Shown here piece after piece: positions 46,278-55,413 of a DNA stretch of 64,000 nucleotides (the first letter of the stretch is position 1; every line of letters begins with the position of its first letter). The stretch is from Enterococcus casseliflavus NBRC 100478 (GTDB lineage Bacteria > Bacillota > Bacilli > Lactobacillales > Enterococcaceae). The stretch lies in the NCBI RefSeq assembly GCF_001544095.1, contig NZ_BCPT01000010.1, positions 1 to 64,000 on the forward strand, read 5' to 3'. A program made the position numbers and the translations under genes. Under the pieces are notes generated by a model, which saw only the letters and a list, made by a program, of their open reading frames with translations, was not told where the DNA came from and did not search any database.

Positions 46278-47417
46278 CTACTTTTTCGTTGCTAAGACAG
46301 TTTCTGCTAATAGCTGAGCAAATGCTTCGATTTCCGCCAATGTGTTGCCATAGCCAAAGCTGACTCTGACCGATTCCCGGATAGCTGGATGCTCTTTGCC
46401 CACCATCGCTTCGAGCACATGGGAGGGCTCCACATTGCCCGCCGTACAAGCGCTGCCTGTCGAGATCGCAGCCCCTTTTAAGTCCAATTTCATCAGCAGC
46501 AAGTCACTGCTGACACCTGGGAAACGCAGATTCAAAATATGCGGCAATTTGTGTGCTGGATCACCATTCAACTGAACATCGACGCCTTGTGCTGCTAAGG
46601 TCTCCATCAGTACATCGGCAAACGTTTGATATTGTTCCGCCGCTGCTTGCTGCGCTTCGGGGGTATGCAAAGAAGCTGCTTTGGCCATTCCCATGATGGC
46701 TGCTAAGTTTTCCGTCCCTGCTCGCCGTTTTTCTTCTTGCTCGCCGCCATGGAGCAGCGCAGGCAGCGACAAGCCATCTCGTTTATACAAAAAGCCGATC
46801 CCTTTTGGTCCGTTGATTTTGTGAGCAGAAATGCTTAGAAGATCAATACTGTTTTCATTGATTTCAAGCGGGATCTTGCCATAAGCTTGCACGGCATCGG
46901 TATGAAACACGGCGGGATGTTCCCGTAAAAGGGCCCCAATTTCTGCAATCGGCAGCAAATTGCCCGTTTCATTGTTTGCCGTCATTATGGATACTAAAAT
47001 CGTATCGGGACGTAAGGCAGCCTCAACTTCACTGACGGCCAATTGCCCCTTTTGATCTACGGGCAAATAGGTCACCTCAAAGCCTAAGCCTTCTAAATAG
47101 CGCATACTCTCAATGACCGCCGGATGTTCGATCTGGGTCGTAATGATATGTTTGCCTTGTGCTTGTTTGCTAAGGGCTGTACCGATGATTGCTGTATTAT
47201 CACTTTCGGTACCACCACTATTAAAAATGATCTCATGTTCTTTGACTCCTAGCTGCTGAGCGATCGCTTGACGAGCCAATTCTAATTGGGTGTGGGCGTC
47301 TCGACCATAATGATGAATGCTTGATGGATTGCCAAAAAATGTCTGCATCGTTTCACTCATCACTTTGATCACTTCTGGATGCAGCGGTGTCGTTGCTGCA
47401 TGATCTAAGTAAACCAT
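46278..47417 (-). CDS. Cysteine desulfurase, NifS/IscS type
   Basis: A PLP enzyme that takes sulfur from cysteine and forms a persulfide for tRNA or cofactor thiolation. The 379 residues show YLDHAATTPLHPEV at the start, the PLP lysine in LLSISAHKINGPKGIGFLY (about residue 200), and the active-site cysteine in STGSACTAGNVEPSHV (about residue 325). ATG 47417 is chosen over a GTG three codons earlier because of spacing. MnmA at 40226-41344 is a likely sulfur acceptor. Confidence 0.93.
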   Translation of the reverse strand: MVYLDHAATTPLHPEVIKVMSETMQTFFGNPSSIHHYGRDAHTQLELARQAIAQQLGVKEHEIIFNSGGTESDNTAIIGTALSKQAQGKHIITTQIEHPAVIESMRYLEGLGFEVTYLPVDQKGQLAVSEVEAALRPDTILVSIMTANNETGNLLPIAEIGALLREHPAVFHTDAVQAYGKIPLEINENSIDLLSISAHKINGPKGIGFLYKRDGLSLPALLHGGEQEEKRRAGTENLAAIMGMAKAASLHTPEAQQAAAEQYQTFADVLMETLAAQGVDVQLNGDPAHKLPHILNLRFPGVSSDLLLMKLDLKGAAISTGSACTAGNVEPSHVLEAMVGKEHPAIRESVRVSFGYGNTLAEIEAFAQLLAETVLATKK

Positions 47418-47616
47418 TCTTTTCACCTATCCTTCATTACTGCCATTATAACAAATCTTCCTCAGACGTCTATCGTGAGTGTCCATACGAAAAAACCTGT
47501 CAGTCAAAAGCGGAAAAATCGCCAATGATGACAGGCAGCTGAATGAGTTCAGCCTTACGAAAAATCAGGAACGTGTGCTGTTTTGCTTGTGCGGCTCACG
47601 TCACTTACTGATCGTT

Positions 47617-48567
47617 TTATTTTTTTCCAGGTTCAGAGGCAATGACAGTCAATTCACCAACCAATTCCCATTTCTTGATCGGGTTTGGCAAAATGCAGCT
47701 CGTGCCCATTTTTAGTTCATAGGAATGACCGTCGATCATCAAATGCCCATACCCATCGATCACGGTCATCAAGGTATAATCGGCCTTTTGTGCCAACGAT
47801 AATTTTCCACGTACTTCCCACTCATACACATTGAAAAATGGCGTTTCAAGATAGGTAACGACTGCTGATTGTCCTTGTTTAACCTCACGGATCGATAATT
47901 CTGGCGTCCGTGCAGGAATCGTCGTCACATCGATCGATTGTTGGATATGCAGCTCCCGAGTTTGTCCTTGATCATCGGTACGATCATAGTCGTACACCCG
48001 ATAAGTCGTATCCGAACTCTGCTGGGTTTCCAAGATCATGATCCCTTTTCCAATGGCATGGATCGTTCCACTTGGCACATAGAAGAAATCGCCTTTTTTC
48101 ACAGGGACTTTTGTTAACAAATCATCCCAACGACCCGCTTCGATCATTTCCGCAAGTTCTTCTTTGGTTTGTGCATGGTGGCCATAAATGATTTCCGCAC
48201 CTGGTTCGGCATCAATGATGTACCAGCATTCCGTTTTCCCTAATTCCCCTTCATGGGCTAAACCATACGTGTCATCAGGATGGACTTGAACGGATAGATC
48301 ATCTTCCGCGTCTAAAATTTTAATTAATAATGGAAAGACTGGTTCGTCTGAATGACCAAATAGTTCTTGATGGTCTTGCCAAAGATCCGCCAATGTTTTG
48401 CCTTTAAACGGACCATTTTCAATGACGCTCACCCCATGAGGATGCGCACTGATCGCCCAATCTTCACCGATCTTGTCGCTCGGTAAATCAAAACCAAAAA
48501 CAGAATGCAGGCGACTGCCGCCCCAAATTTTTTCTTGAAAAACAGGTTTCATAAACAATGGTTCCAT
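47617..48567 (-). CDS. manA: Mannose-6-phosphate isomerase, class I
   Basis: A zinc enzyme that interconverts mannose-6-phosphate and fructose-6-phosphate. The 316-residue form is the short Firmicute type. Zinc ligands are in LSVQVHPDDTYGL (about residue 97) and the glutamate/histidine region around TECWYIIDAEPGAEIIYG and VPSGTIHAIGKG. GAGGGG precedes the ATG at 48567; the longer frame is not supported. It is probably co-transcribed with the hydrolase gene upstream on the same strand (48-bp gap). Confidence 0.93.
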   Translation of the reverse strand: MEPLFMKPVFQEKIWGGSRLHSVFGFDLPSDKIGEDWAISAHPHGVSVIENGPFKGKTLADLWQDHQELFGHSDEPVFPLLIKILDAEDDLSVQVHPDDTYGLAHEGELGKTECWYIIDAEPGAEIIYGHHAQTKEELAEMIEAGRWDDLLTKVPVKKGDFFYVPSGTIHAIGKGIMILETQQSSDTTYRVYDYDRTDDQGQTRELHIQQSIDVTTIPARTPELSIREVKQGQSAVVTYLETPFFNVYEWEVRGKLSLAQKADYTLMTVIDGYGHLMIDGHSYELKMGTSCILPNPIKKWELVGELTVIASEPGKK

Positions 48568-48615
48568 AATTGTTCCCCTCTCTAGTTGTTCGTGCATATT
48601 ATAGCATGAATCCGC

Positions 48616-49626
48616 TTATTCGGCAGTTTCTTTTAAGTAACATTGCAGGATTTCGTCACGATGACCCAAATAGCTTTCTCGATGATCCACTGGATGGACC
48701 CGATTCGATAAGAAAATAAACGCTTTTTTGTTAGGGATATCTACTGCGAGAAACGTGCCTGTATAGCCTGTATGAAATAATTGATACGGTGCACCTAACA
48801 AGTCCCAACCATAGGTGCGAGGCTTTGTGCTTTCAGGCGTCTGCCTCTGAGCCAGCGCCTGCATGACTTTTTCTGAGAAAAACAGCGCTCCTTGCTGCTG
48901 ACCATTTGCCAGTAACAGTTGAACGAAAAGCGTCAAGTCATCCAAGGTAGAAAACAACCCTGCGTTGCCGGCATGGTTTCCCAACACCCGTGCCTTAGGA
49001 TCGTGGGTGATTCCTCTAAGGATGCTGCCGTCTGGCTGCTGCTGGGTAGGAACGATCATTGGCAGCTGTGAGGGAGGAAAAGGCGGAAAGCCGCTGTTCT
49101 TCATGCCTAAAGGCGTCAAGACTTCTTCTTGAAAAATCTCGGTCACTGGTTTTTGATACAGCTCCTCCAATAAAAAGCCCAGTAAAATCGTCCCAGTATC
49201 CGTATAGTTGACCGTTTGACCGATCGTATCACTGCTTTCAAGCTGCAAATACGCCTTGCGCAAGGCAGCAGCATCCAACTGGTCTCGATGAGGAATCCAC
49301 GTGTTGATGGCTGCCGTATGCGTCAGCAAGTGCTTGATCGTTACCCGATCGTCTTTAAACGCTGGCAGCCAACGAGTAAGCGGCGCCTCCATCTCGATTT
49401 TTCCTTGATCCCACAATTTTAACAGAACACTCGTTGTACAAACGACTTTCGTCAATGAGGCTAAATCAAACAAATGATCTTTCGTCATAGGTTCGTTTTT
49501 CGGAAGAAGCGCTGCCTGTCCGAATACATGGGTCTCTTGGGTTTCACCAGCGATAAAACGCAGCACCGCTCCTGGGAAAACGGTCGGCATTTTTTCTTGA
49601 ATGAGCTGTTCTGTTTTTGGGTACAT
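48616..49626 (-). CDS. Beta-lactamase-fold serine hydrolase
   Basis: A 336-residue class C beta-lactamase-like protein (esterase or D-Ala-D-Ala carboxypeptidase type). The catalytic Ser-Lys is in DLASLTKVVCT (about residue 58). The second motif is VNYTDTGTILLG (Tyr-Thr-Asp in place of Tyr-x-Asn), and HTGYTGT near residue 300 is the KTG-like box. No signal peptide is visible, so it is probably cytosolic. The true substrate is unknown. Confidence 0.82.
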   Translation of the reverse strand: MYPKTEQLIQEKMPTVFPGAVLRFIAGETQETHVFGQAALLPKNEPMTKDHLFDLASLTKVVCTTSVLLKLWDQGKIEMEAPLTRWLPAFKDDRVTIKHLLTHTAAINTWIPHRDQLDAAALRKAYLQLESSDTIGQTVNYTDTGTILLGFLLEELYQKPVTEIFQEEVLTPLGMKNSGFPPFPPSQLPMIVPTQQQPDGSILRGITHDPKARVLGNHAGNAGLFSTLDDLTLFVQLLLANGQQQGALFFSEKVMQALAQRQTPESTKPRTYGWDLLGAPYQLFHTGYTGTFLAVDIPNKKAFIFLSNRVHPVDHRESYLGHRDEILQCYLKETAE

Positions 49627-49775
49627 TGTCATCGCTCCATACTCGCTCCTTTCAGGCTTGTCTTGCTTCTAACTTTAGCACTTTTTAGCAGCAAACAAAA
49701 CTCGTTATCCCCTTTTTTCCTCCAACTATCCGACTCGATCAGCTAGTCGATTCGCTTGCTTGGTTTCTTAGTCAT

Positions 49776-49817
49776 CAAAAAACATCGACTACTCAAAAGA
49801 GTTTCCGATGTTTTTTC
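49776..49817 (-). terminator. Terminator of the VOC gene
   Basis: Outer arms AAAAAACATCG and CGATGTTTTTT and inner arms ACTC/GAGT form a hairpin directly after the VOC gene stop. Confidence 0.85.
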
Positions 49818-49831
49818 TTATCTATTTAGAT

Positions 49832-50653
49832 TTATTTTTTAACGATAAACCACCATTCGATACCGATCGCATCGTAGGTCGTCAACAACTTCCGTTTTTT
49901 GTCGATGAAGAACTCTTGGTTCTTCTCAGACAAGTGCTTTTCCAATGTATCGATATCTTCTTGACTGATGGAGATTTTCAAGAAGTCTAAGCCAAGCACC
50001 TCATGGGTCGGCAAATCGATCGTACCACCTTGTGCTTCAGTCAAGCCGACTTGGAAGTCACCATCATTGAGGATAAATTCCTTCGTTTCGGCTTCTTTTG
50101 TTTTCAAGCCTAAGCTTTCTTCTAAGAAAAGCTGCTCTTTGGCTAGATCACTGACGTTTAAATACAGCTTGCCAAAATGAGCTTCTTTTGATAAGCCAGC
50201 CGCTTTTGCAGGTGCCGCTTTGATCAATTCTGCTTCGTCTTTTGGTACCGCAGTTCCTGCGGGTGCTGTAAATAAGACTTCAATTTTGTTCCCTTCTGGA
50301 TCAGCTATAATAAAGCCTAATTGATTCGCTTCATAACGAGCTTCTTCGAAAGCAATCGCTTTTTGTTGGGCATTGCTCGCGATAGTTGCCGCTTCTTCTA
50401 ATGAGGATACGGCTAAGACGATGCGCTGCATTTTTTTGATCTCGCCGAAGTGATCGTTGGCACGCGGGCTTTCTTCCAACCATAAAACTTCTCTATCTAA
50501 TCCTTTTAGACCAAAGATGGCCAATTCATTTTCTTCTCTTTTCAACTCAAAACCAAGTACATCCCGATAAAAGGCAATCGCTTGATCGCGGTCTTTTACC
50601 CGGATTGCAACAGTCAGCAACTTCGTACTGCTCCCCAATAAGAAATCTGTCAT
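49832..50653 (-). CDS. VOC-family (glyoxalase-like) protein with two domains
   Basis: A 273-residue protein with two vicinal-oxygen-chelate halves (about residues 10-130 and 150-270). The first half has AIRVKDRDQAIAFYRDVLGFEL and the glutamate in DPEGNKIEVLF. The second half repeats the pattern more loosely. Relatives include ring-cleaving dioxygenases and glyoxalases; the reaction here is unknown. It is monocistronic. Confidence 0.8.
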   Translation of the reverse strand: MTDFLLGSSTKLLTVAIRVKDRDQAIAFYRDVLGFELKREENELAIFGLKGLDREVLWLEESPRANDHFGEIKKMQRIVLAVSSLEEAATIASNAQQKAIAFEEARYEANQLGFIIADPEGNKIEVLFTAPAGTAVPKDEAELIKAAPAKAAGLSKEAHFGKLYLNVSDLAKEQLFLEESLGLKTKEAETKEFILNDGDFQVGLTEAQGGTIDLPTHEVLGLDFLKISISQEDIDTLEKHLSEKNQEFFIDKKRKLLTTYDAIGIEWWFIVKK

Positions 50654-50828
50654 TGTTTCTCCCCCTACTTACATATGTACTCATTGTACTGATAAAACGA
50701 AATTCTAGCAAATGAAATCCCTACCTATTTTATTCTTTTTTTAGAGAAAATAAGAAGAAAAGCAAAGAAAAGTCAGAATTTTGCATTTTTATGAGTAGAG
50801 AAGAGGCATTTGGGTGTTGCTAATGACT

Positions 50829-51590
50829 TCAGCTACAGACAGCTGCGGCTGGACTTGCCGCGAGGATCTGGGTTCCTAAACGATCGATTCGATCGGTGAT
50901 ACAAACGGCAGCTACCCCTGCTTTCAAGGCTTTCTGCGCACTTTTTAGTTTTGGCAGCATGCCGCCTGTGACTACTTCTTCGGTGATCAAACGGGGGATC
51001 TCTTCAAAAGAAACAGCTGATAACCACTGGCTTTCTTGCTTGATCCCAGGGACATCCGTCAACAAATATAGTTTTTCGGCTTGTAAACTAGCAGCAACCT
51101 GACACGCTACTTCATCGGCATTGATGTTCAGCCATTTCCCCTCTGGGGTAATTCCTAGCGGTGCCAGGATCGGGACATGTTTTTTCTCTGTCAAGAGCTT
51201 CAGGAAAGCAGCGTTGATTTGTTGAACCTTCCCCACCTGTCCTAATTTTTCTTCATTAATGACTTCTCCTTGAATCAGTTGATCACAGCCAGCATTCAGT
51301 CCTACGGCATGGAACCCAGCTTGCTGGAAAGCGGTCGTGATCAGCGGTTGAACTTGTCCCAAAAGGACCATTCTAGTTACTTCAAGCGTCTGGGGGTCGG
51401 TCACCCGCAGGCCGTCTTTGATCGTGACTGTCAACGCCATTTTCTCCATCATTTCTGAGATGTAGTGACCGCCGCCATGGACGATGACTACTTTTTTGCC
51501 CGCAGCTTGCCAATCTGCTATAGTCTCAAAGAATGACGGGGTTAAATTGTCTGAGGCGACACCGCCGATTTTTACTACGATCGTTTTCAT
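50829..51590 (-). CDS. argB: Acetylglutamate kinase
   Basis: Phosphorylates N-acetyl-L-glutamate in arginine synthesis. The 253-residue protein starts KTIVVKIGG, has IVHGGGHYISEMM (about residue 37), GLRVTD, NINADEVACQVA and TGGMLPKLKSAQKAL, all family marks. It is the last gene of the argD-argC-argJ-argB series, 35 bp after argJ. Confidence 0.96.
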   Translation of the reverse strand: MKTIVVKIGGVASDNLTPSFFETIADWQAAGKKVVIVHGGGHYISEMMEKMALTVTIKDGLRVTDPQTLEVTRMVLLGQVQPLITTAFQQAGFHAVGLNAGCDQLIQGEVINEEKLGQVGKVQQINAAFLKLLTEKKHVPILAPLGITPEGKWLNINADEVACQVAASLQAEKLYLLTDVPGIKQESQWLSAVSFEEIPRLITEEVVTGGMLPKLKSAQKALKAGVAAVCITDRIDRLGTQILAASPAAAVCS

Positions 51591-51625
51591 CTACTCGCTC
51601 CTTTTTGTCTAGTACCTGATTTCTT

Positions 51626-52816
51626 TCAGGTATGATATAGTGCGTTGATTTTCACATAGTCATACGTCAGATCACAGCCCCAAGCGGTGCCAACACCTGC
51701 CCCTTCTTTCAGCTCGACAGCGACTTTGACTTCATTTTCCGCCAACTGTTCTTGCATGATGGTTTCGTCAAAAGCTACCGGTGTCCCTTGGACAAAGACG
51801 GGAATGTCGGCTAATGCAATCGATACCGTTGCTGGATCGATCGGCTGCCCACTATAGCCCACTGCACATAAGATACGCCCCCAGTTCGGGTCTTTGCCGA
51901 AGAGGGCTGTTTTGACCAGTGGCGAACCGACGATGGTTTTGCTGATCATTCGGGCTGCTTCATCGGTCACAGCTCCACTCGTGTAAGCTTCGATCAATTT
52001 GCTGGCGCCTTCTCCGTCCTTTGCAACTGCTTTGGCTAGTGCGGTCAGAACTGCTTTGAGCATCCCTTTAAACTCATGATAAGCTGGCGTGTCAGCTTCG
52101 ATCGTTGGATTTTTGGCTAACCCGTTGGCTAAAACTAACACCATATCATTGGTGGATGTATCGCCATCGACCGTGATTTGATTGAAGGTAACGTCGGTTA
52201 ATTCTTTCAGCAGTGCTTGCAAGAGTGCTGGAGCGATCGCCGCATCCGTCGTAACAAAGGCCAGCATCGTAGCCATATTGGGATGGATCATACCAGACCC
52301 TTTGGCACAGCCCGCAACAGTCACCGTTTTGTCAGCGATCGTTGATTGGATGACACTGCTTTTTTCAGTCAGATCCGTCGTCAAAATCGCTCTTTGAAAT
52401 CGGTGGGCATCCCCTTGCCTGTTTAGTTGCTGAATCCCTGCAGTGATTTTTTCCATCGGTAAGCTCTTACCAATGATCCCGGTGGAGGCTACCGCAAAGG
52501 CTTCGGGACTCGTATGCAGCTGGGCTGCTGCCAATTCTGCCATCTCTTGTGCATCTTTTAAACCTTGCTCCCCGGTACAAGCATTGGCATTGCCCGCATT
52601 GACGATCACGCCTTGCAAGGTGCCTGCTTGCATTTTTTCCTTTGTAACGAGAATGGGTGCCGCTTGTACTTGATTGGTGGTAAAGACTGCCGCAGCACTG
52701 GCTGGCACTTCAGAGACGATCCAACCAAGATCGACTTTCTCTTTCTTCAGACCGCAATGCAGACCGTCGGCAAAAAAACCTTTGGGGGTTGCGATCGTTC
52801 CTTCGATTTCTTTCAT
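51626..52816 (-). CDS. argJ: Bifunctional ornithine acetyltransferase/N-acetylglutamate synthase
   Basis: Recycles the acetyl group from acetylornithine to glutamate, making ornithine and acetylglutamate. The 396 residues include the self-cleavage site MIHPNMATMLAF, where the Thr after Ala (about residue 185) becomes the new N-terminus and nucleophile. The start region GFFADGLHCGLKK and the end GCDLTYDYVKINA are typical. GGAGG precedes the ATG at 52816. No separate argA or argE is needed with this enzyme. Confidence 0.96.
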   Translation of the reverse strand: MKEIEGTIATPKGFFADGLHCGLKKEKVDLGWIVSEVPASAAAVFTTNQVQAAPILVTKEKMQAGTLQGVIVNAGNANACTGEQGLKDAQEMAELAAAQLHTSPEAFAVASTGIIGKSLPMEKITAGIQQLNRQGDAHRFQRAILTTDLTEKSSVIQSTIADKTVTVAGCAKGSGMIHPNMATMLAFVTTDAAIAPALLQALLKELTDVTFNQITVDGDTSTNDMVLVLANGLAKNPTIEADTPAYHEFKGMLKAVLTALAKAVAKDGEGASKLIEAYTSGAVTDEAARMISKTIVGSPLVKTALFGKDPNWGRILCAVGYSGQPIDPATVSIALADIPVFVQGTPVAFDETIMQEQLAENEVKVAVELKEGAGVGTAWGCDLTYDYVKINALYHT

Positions 52817-52894
52817 TTTCTTTCCTCCTACTGCCACCTTTTTGCGGATTGTCCACTGGCTGACACGAGTATCCTCACGCGTCTGTTGGCTATT

Positions 52895-53917
52895 TTATGG
52901 ATATAACGGTGCTTGCATAAGACCAGTCGTTTCTGGTATCTTTGCCCATCGATTGAAGTTTTGGATCGCTTGGCCAGCAGCCCCTTTGCCTAAATTATCG
53001 ATCACTGCGACAACGGTCAACACTTGGGTCAGCGGATTGAAACATATGCCAATGTCACAAAAATTCGTTCCCGTCACTTGCCGCAGCTCGGGCAGCTTTC
53101 CTAACGGTTGCACTCGGACAAACGGATGGTCTTGATACGTTTTTACGTACTGCTCATAGATGTCCTCTTGCGAAATCGCGTCTTTGATAGGCGCATAAAG
53201 CGTCATAAAGATCCCTCTTTTGACAGGCAGTAAGCTGGTAGAAAATTGGATCGGCGGCATTGCCTGATCCCATTGCTGAAACTGCTGCATGATCTCAGGA
53301 ATATGCTGATGCTGATTTGGCTTATACATCGTCATGTTATCCGCAGCGGTTGCAAAGTGACTGCTGTCCGTCAATTTCTTACCAGCACCCGACAAACCCG
53401 ACTTGCCATCAAAAATCAACGTACCGCTGAATAGTTTTTGCTGAACCAACGGCGCAGCAGCTAAAATGGCAGCAGTCGCATAACAGCCTGGATTGGCGAT
53501 CAAATTGCCAGGAGTCGTTGCAAACTCAGGCAGCGAATAGGTCGCTTGTGCCAACAACTCGGCAGGTGCAGCTTCTTGGTGATACCATTTTTGATAGCTA
53601 TCCCGATCCTTCAATCGCAGATCACCAGAAAGGTCAATCACTGGAAAGTCATTTGCGACAAGAGTCGCTGCGAGTTCTTTGCTGATTCCAGCAGGAGTCG
53701 CAAAAAACACGAGTTGATTTTCCTTTTGGATTTTTTCTGCATCAAAAGGTTCGATCAGCCGCTCTGTCAGTCCAATTAAATGAGGATACAAAACTGATGA
53801 ATTTTCATGCATAGAATGACTATGCAAGGTGCCCACCTCCAATTGGGGATGTTGCTGGATCAAACGAATCAATTCAATTCCGGTATACCCTGTTACACCA
53901 ACGATTGCTGCCTTCAA
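52895..53917 (-). CDS. argC: N-acetyl-gamma-glutamyl-phosphate reductase
   Basis: Reduces N-acetylglutamyl phosphate to the semialdehyde with NADPH. The 340-residue protein has the Rossmann start AAIVGVTGYTGIELIR, catalytic Cys in LIANPGCYATAAIL (about residue 148) and GLSGAGKK. A GTG start three codons upstream abuts GAGGAG; the TTG at 53917, eight bases after it, gives the canonical N-terminus MKAAIVG. Confidence 0.95.
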   Translation of the reverse strand: MKAAIVGVTGYTGIELIRLIQQHPQLEVGTLHSHSMHENSSVLYPHLIGLTERLIEPFDAEKIQKENQLVFFATPAGISKELAATLVANDFPVIDLSGDLRLKDRDSYQKWYHQEAAPAELLAQATYSLPEFATTPGNLIANPGCYATAAILAAAPLVQQKLFSGTLIFDGKSGLSGAGKKLTDSSHFATAADNMTMYKPNQHQHIPEIMQQFQQWDQAMPPIQFSTSLLPVKRGIFMTLYAPIKDAISQEDIYEQYVKTYQDHPFVRVQPLGKLPELRQVTGTNFCDIGICFNPLTQVLTVVAVIDNLGKGAAGQAIQNFNRWAKIPETTGLMQAPLYP

Positions 53918-54063
53918 ACACGTCACTCCTCAAAAGAATTTACTTAAGATTATAAGAAACTCCCATCGCTTTGTCAATGATTATTTATAAAACTATTCAA
54001 AATAAATTCGCTATTATTCGGTTTTTATAAGAAAAAAAGCCCGAAAAATCTATTTTTATGCAA

Positions 54064-55209
54064 TTATGCTAAGACAGCTTGCAAAATCGCCAAGGCTGCT
54101 GTCGTTTCCTCTTGCGAGATCGTTAAAGGCGGCAGCAAGCGCAAAACCTTGGTTCCCGCTTTTAATGCGAGGAGGCCTTGGTTCCGCAGTTGGGTCAACA
54201 CGGATTGCAAGCTTTCCGAATCGGCTAATTCGATACCGATCATCAATCCTTTCCCACGAATCGCCTGCACCTTAGATAGTCCTTGCAATCCGTCGAGAAA
54301 CTGCTGCTGGCGCAATTGAACATTGACTTGAATGTCCCCTTCTTGCAACACACTGCAAACGGCACTAGCAGCGGCCATCGCTAATTTATTGCCACCAAAG
54401 GTCGAACCGTGACTACCGGGTCCAAAAGCCGTTTGCAAATGGCTTTTGCCTAGCATCGCTCCGACAGGGATCCCGTTACCAAGCCCTTTTGCTACGGTAA
54501 AAAGATCAGGTTCAATGCCATATCCTTCAAAAGCAAACAGTGTTCCTGTCCGTCCCATCCCGGTTTGGATCTCATCCACCACCAGTAGTACCCCCAACTC
54601 CTGACAAAGGGCTCCCACCGCTTGGACCCACGCCACCTCAGCAGGGATCACACCGCCTTCGCCTTGGATCAATTCTAAAAACACGGCTGCCGTCTGCTCA
54701 TCTAAAACGGCTTGCAATGCCTCAAGGTCATTAAAGGGTACATACACCATCTCTGGTACTAACGGTCCAAACCCATCATGGATACTACTTTGCCCAGTCA
54801 AAGACATCGCCCCAAAGGTCCGACCATGGAAAGATTGTTCAAAACTAATGACTTTGCTGCGGCCAGTCGCTTTGCGAGCCAGCTTTAAAGCAGCTTCGTT
54901 CGCCTCAGCGCCACTATTGCAAAAATAAGCCAGATACGGCTCGTCTGAAGCGCTCTTTTGATTTTGGGTCAGCTTTTGGGCAACTTCTTCTTGCAACTGG
55001 CTGTCATACAAATTCGGCACATGCCAAATCTGCTCTGCTTGTGTCATCAATGCGGCTTGCACTTTGGGATGCCCATAACCGAGATTAACGACCCCGATGC
55101 CGCTTGTTAAATCTAAATATTGGTTGCCTTGCGAATCTACCACATAGCTGCCGTTGCCTTGCTGGATATCGATGGGTAAACGGCTGTAATTAGGAAAAAG
55201 ATGACTCAT
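54064..55209 (-). CDS. argD: Acetylornithine aminotransferase
   Basis: A PLP transaminase that converts N-acetylglutamate semialdehyde to N-acetylornithine. The 381 residues contain YLDLTSGIGVVNLGYGHP, FFHGRTFGAM-type SFHGRTFGAMSLTG, the PLP-binding LLVVDEIQTGMGRTG, and the lysine in DLFTVAKGLGNGIPVGA (about residue 240). It is the first arg gene here, with a promoter overlapped by an ARG box. argC lies 146 bp downstream. Confidence 0.95.
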   Translation of the reverse strand: MSHLFPNYSRLPIDIQQGNGSYVVDSQGNQYLDLTSGIGVVNLGYGHPKVQAALMTQAEQIWHVPNLYDSQLQEEVAQKLTQNQKSASDEPYLAYFCNSGAEANEAALKLARKATGRSKVISFEQSFHGRTFGAMSLTGQSSIHDGFGPLVPEMVYVPFNDLEALQAVLDEQTAAVFLELIQGEGGVIPAEVAWVQAVGALCQELGVLLVVDEIQTGMGRTGTLFAFEGYGIEPDLFTVAKGLGNGIPVGAMLGKSHLQTAFGPGSHGSTFGGNKLAMAAASAVCSVLQEGDIQVNVQLRQQQFLDGLQGLSKVQAIRGKGLMIGIELADSESLQSVLTQLRNQGLLALKAGTKVLRLLPPLTISQEETTAALAILQAVLA

Positions 55210-55242
55210 TGGGTTCACTCCTTGTCTTGGATCATTCGAAAT

Positions 55243-55279
55243 TATGTATTAATATACATTTTAATCCAGTTAATTGCAA
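55243..55279 (-). promoter_or_regulatory. argD promoter overlapped by an ARG box
   Basis: On the minus strand the -35 TTGCAA (55274-55279) and -10 TATATT (55251-55256) are 17 bp apart. The near-palindrome TATGTATTAATATACATT (55243-55260, plus strand) matches the ArgR consensus TNTGNATWWWWATNCANA except at the last base and covers the -10. ArgR with arginine would repress. Confidence 0.75.
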
Positions 55280-55311
55280 TAAATATTTAAAATAAAGCGA
55301 TAAAAACTCAT

Positions 55312-55348
55312 AAAAAAAAGAAAGCAGTGACAATCACTGCTTTCTTTC
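55312..55348 (-). terminator. Terminator of the ABC exporter operon
   Basis: Arms AAAGAAAGCAGTGA and TCACTGCTTTCTTT form a hairpin with a long T run on the minus strand. Confidence 0.88.
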
Positions 55349-55413
55349 AGTCAACCTTTGGCGGTCTGTTTATAATCATTTGGGGAAGAATTTCTTTCAT
55401 TACAAACAGTGGA

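Noticed and set aside
46210-46449. N-terminal extension of the DUF1831 protein
   Set aside because: It runs into the cysteine desulfurase gene in another frame, and the conserved start at 46209 has a good ribosome binding site.
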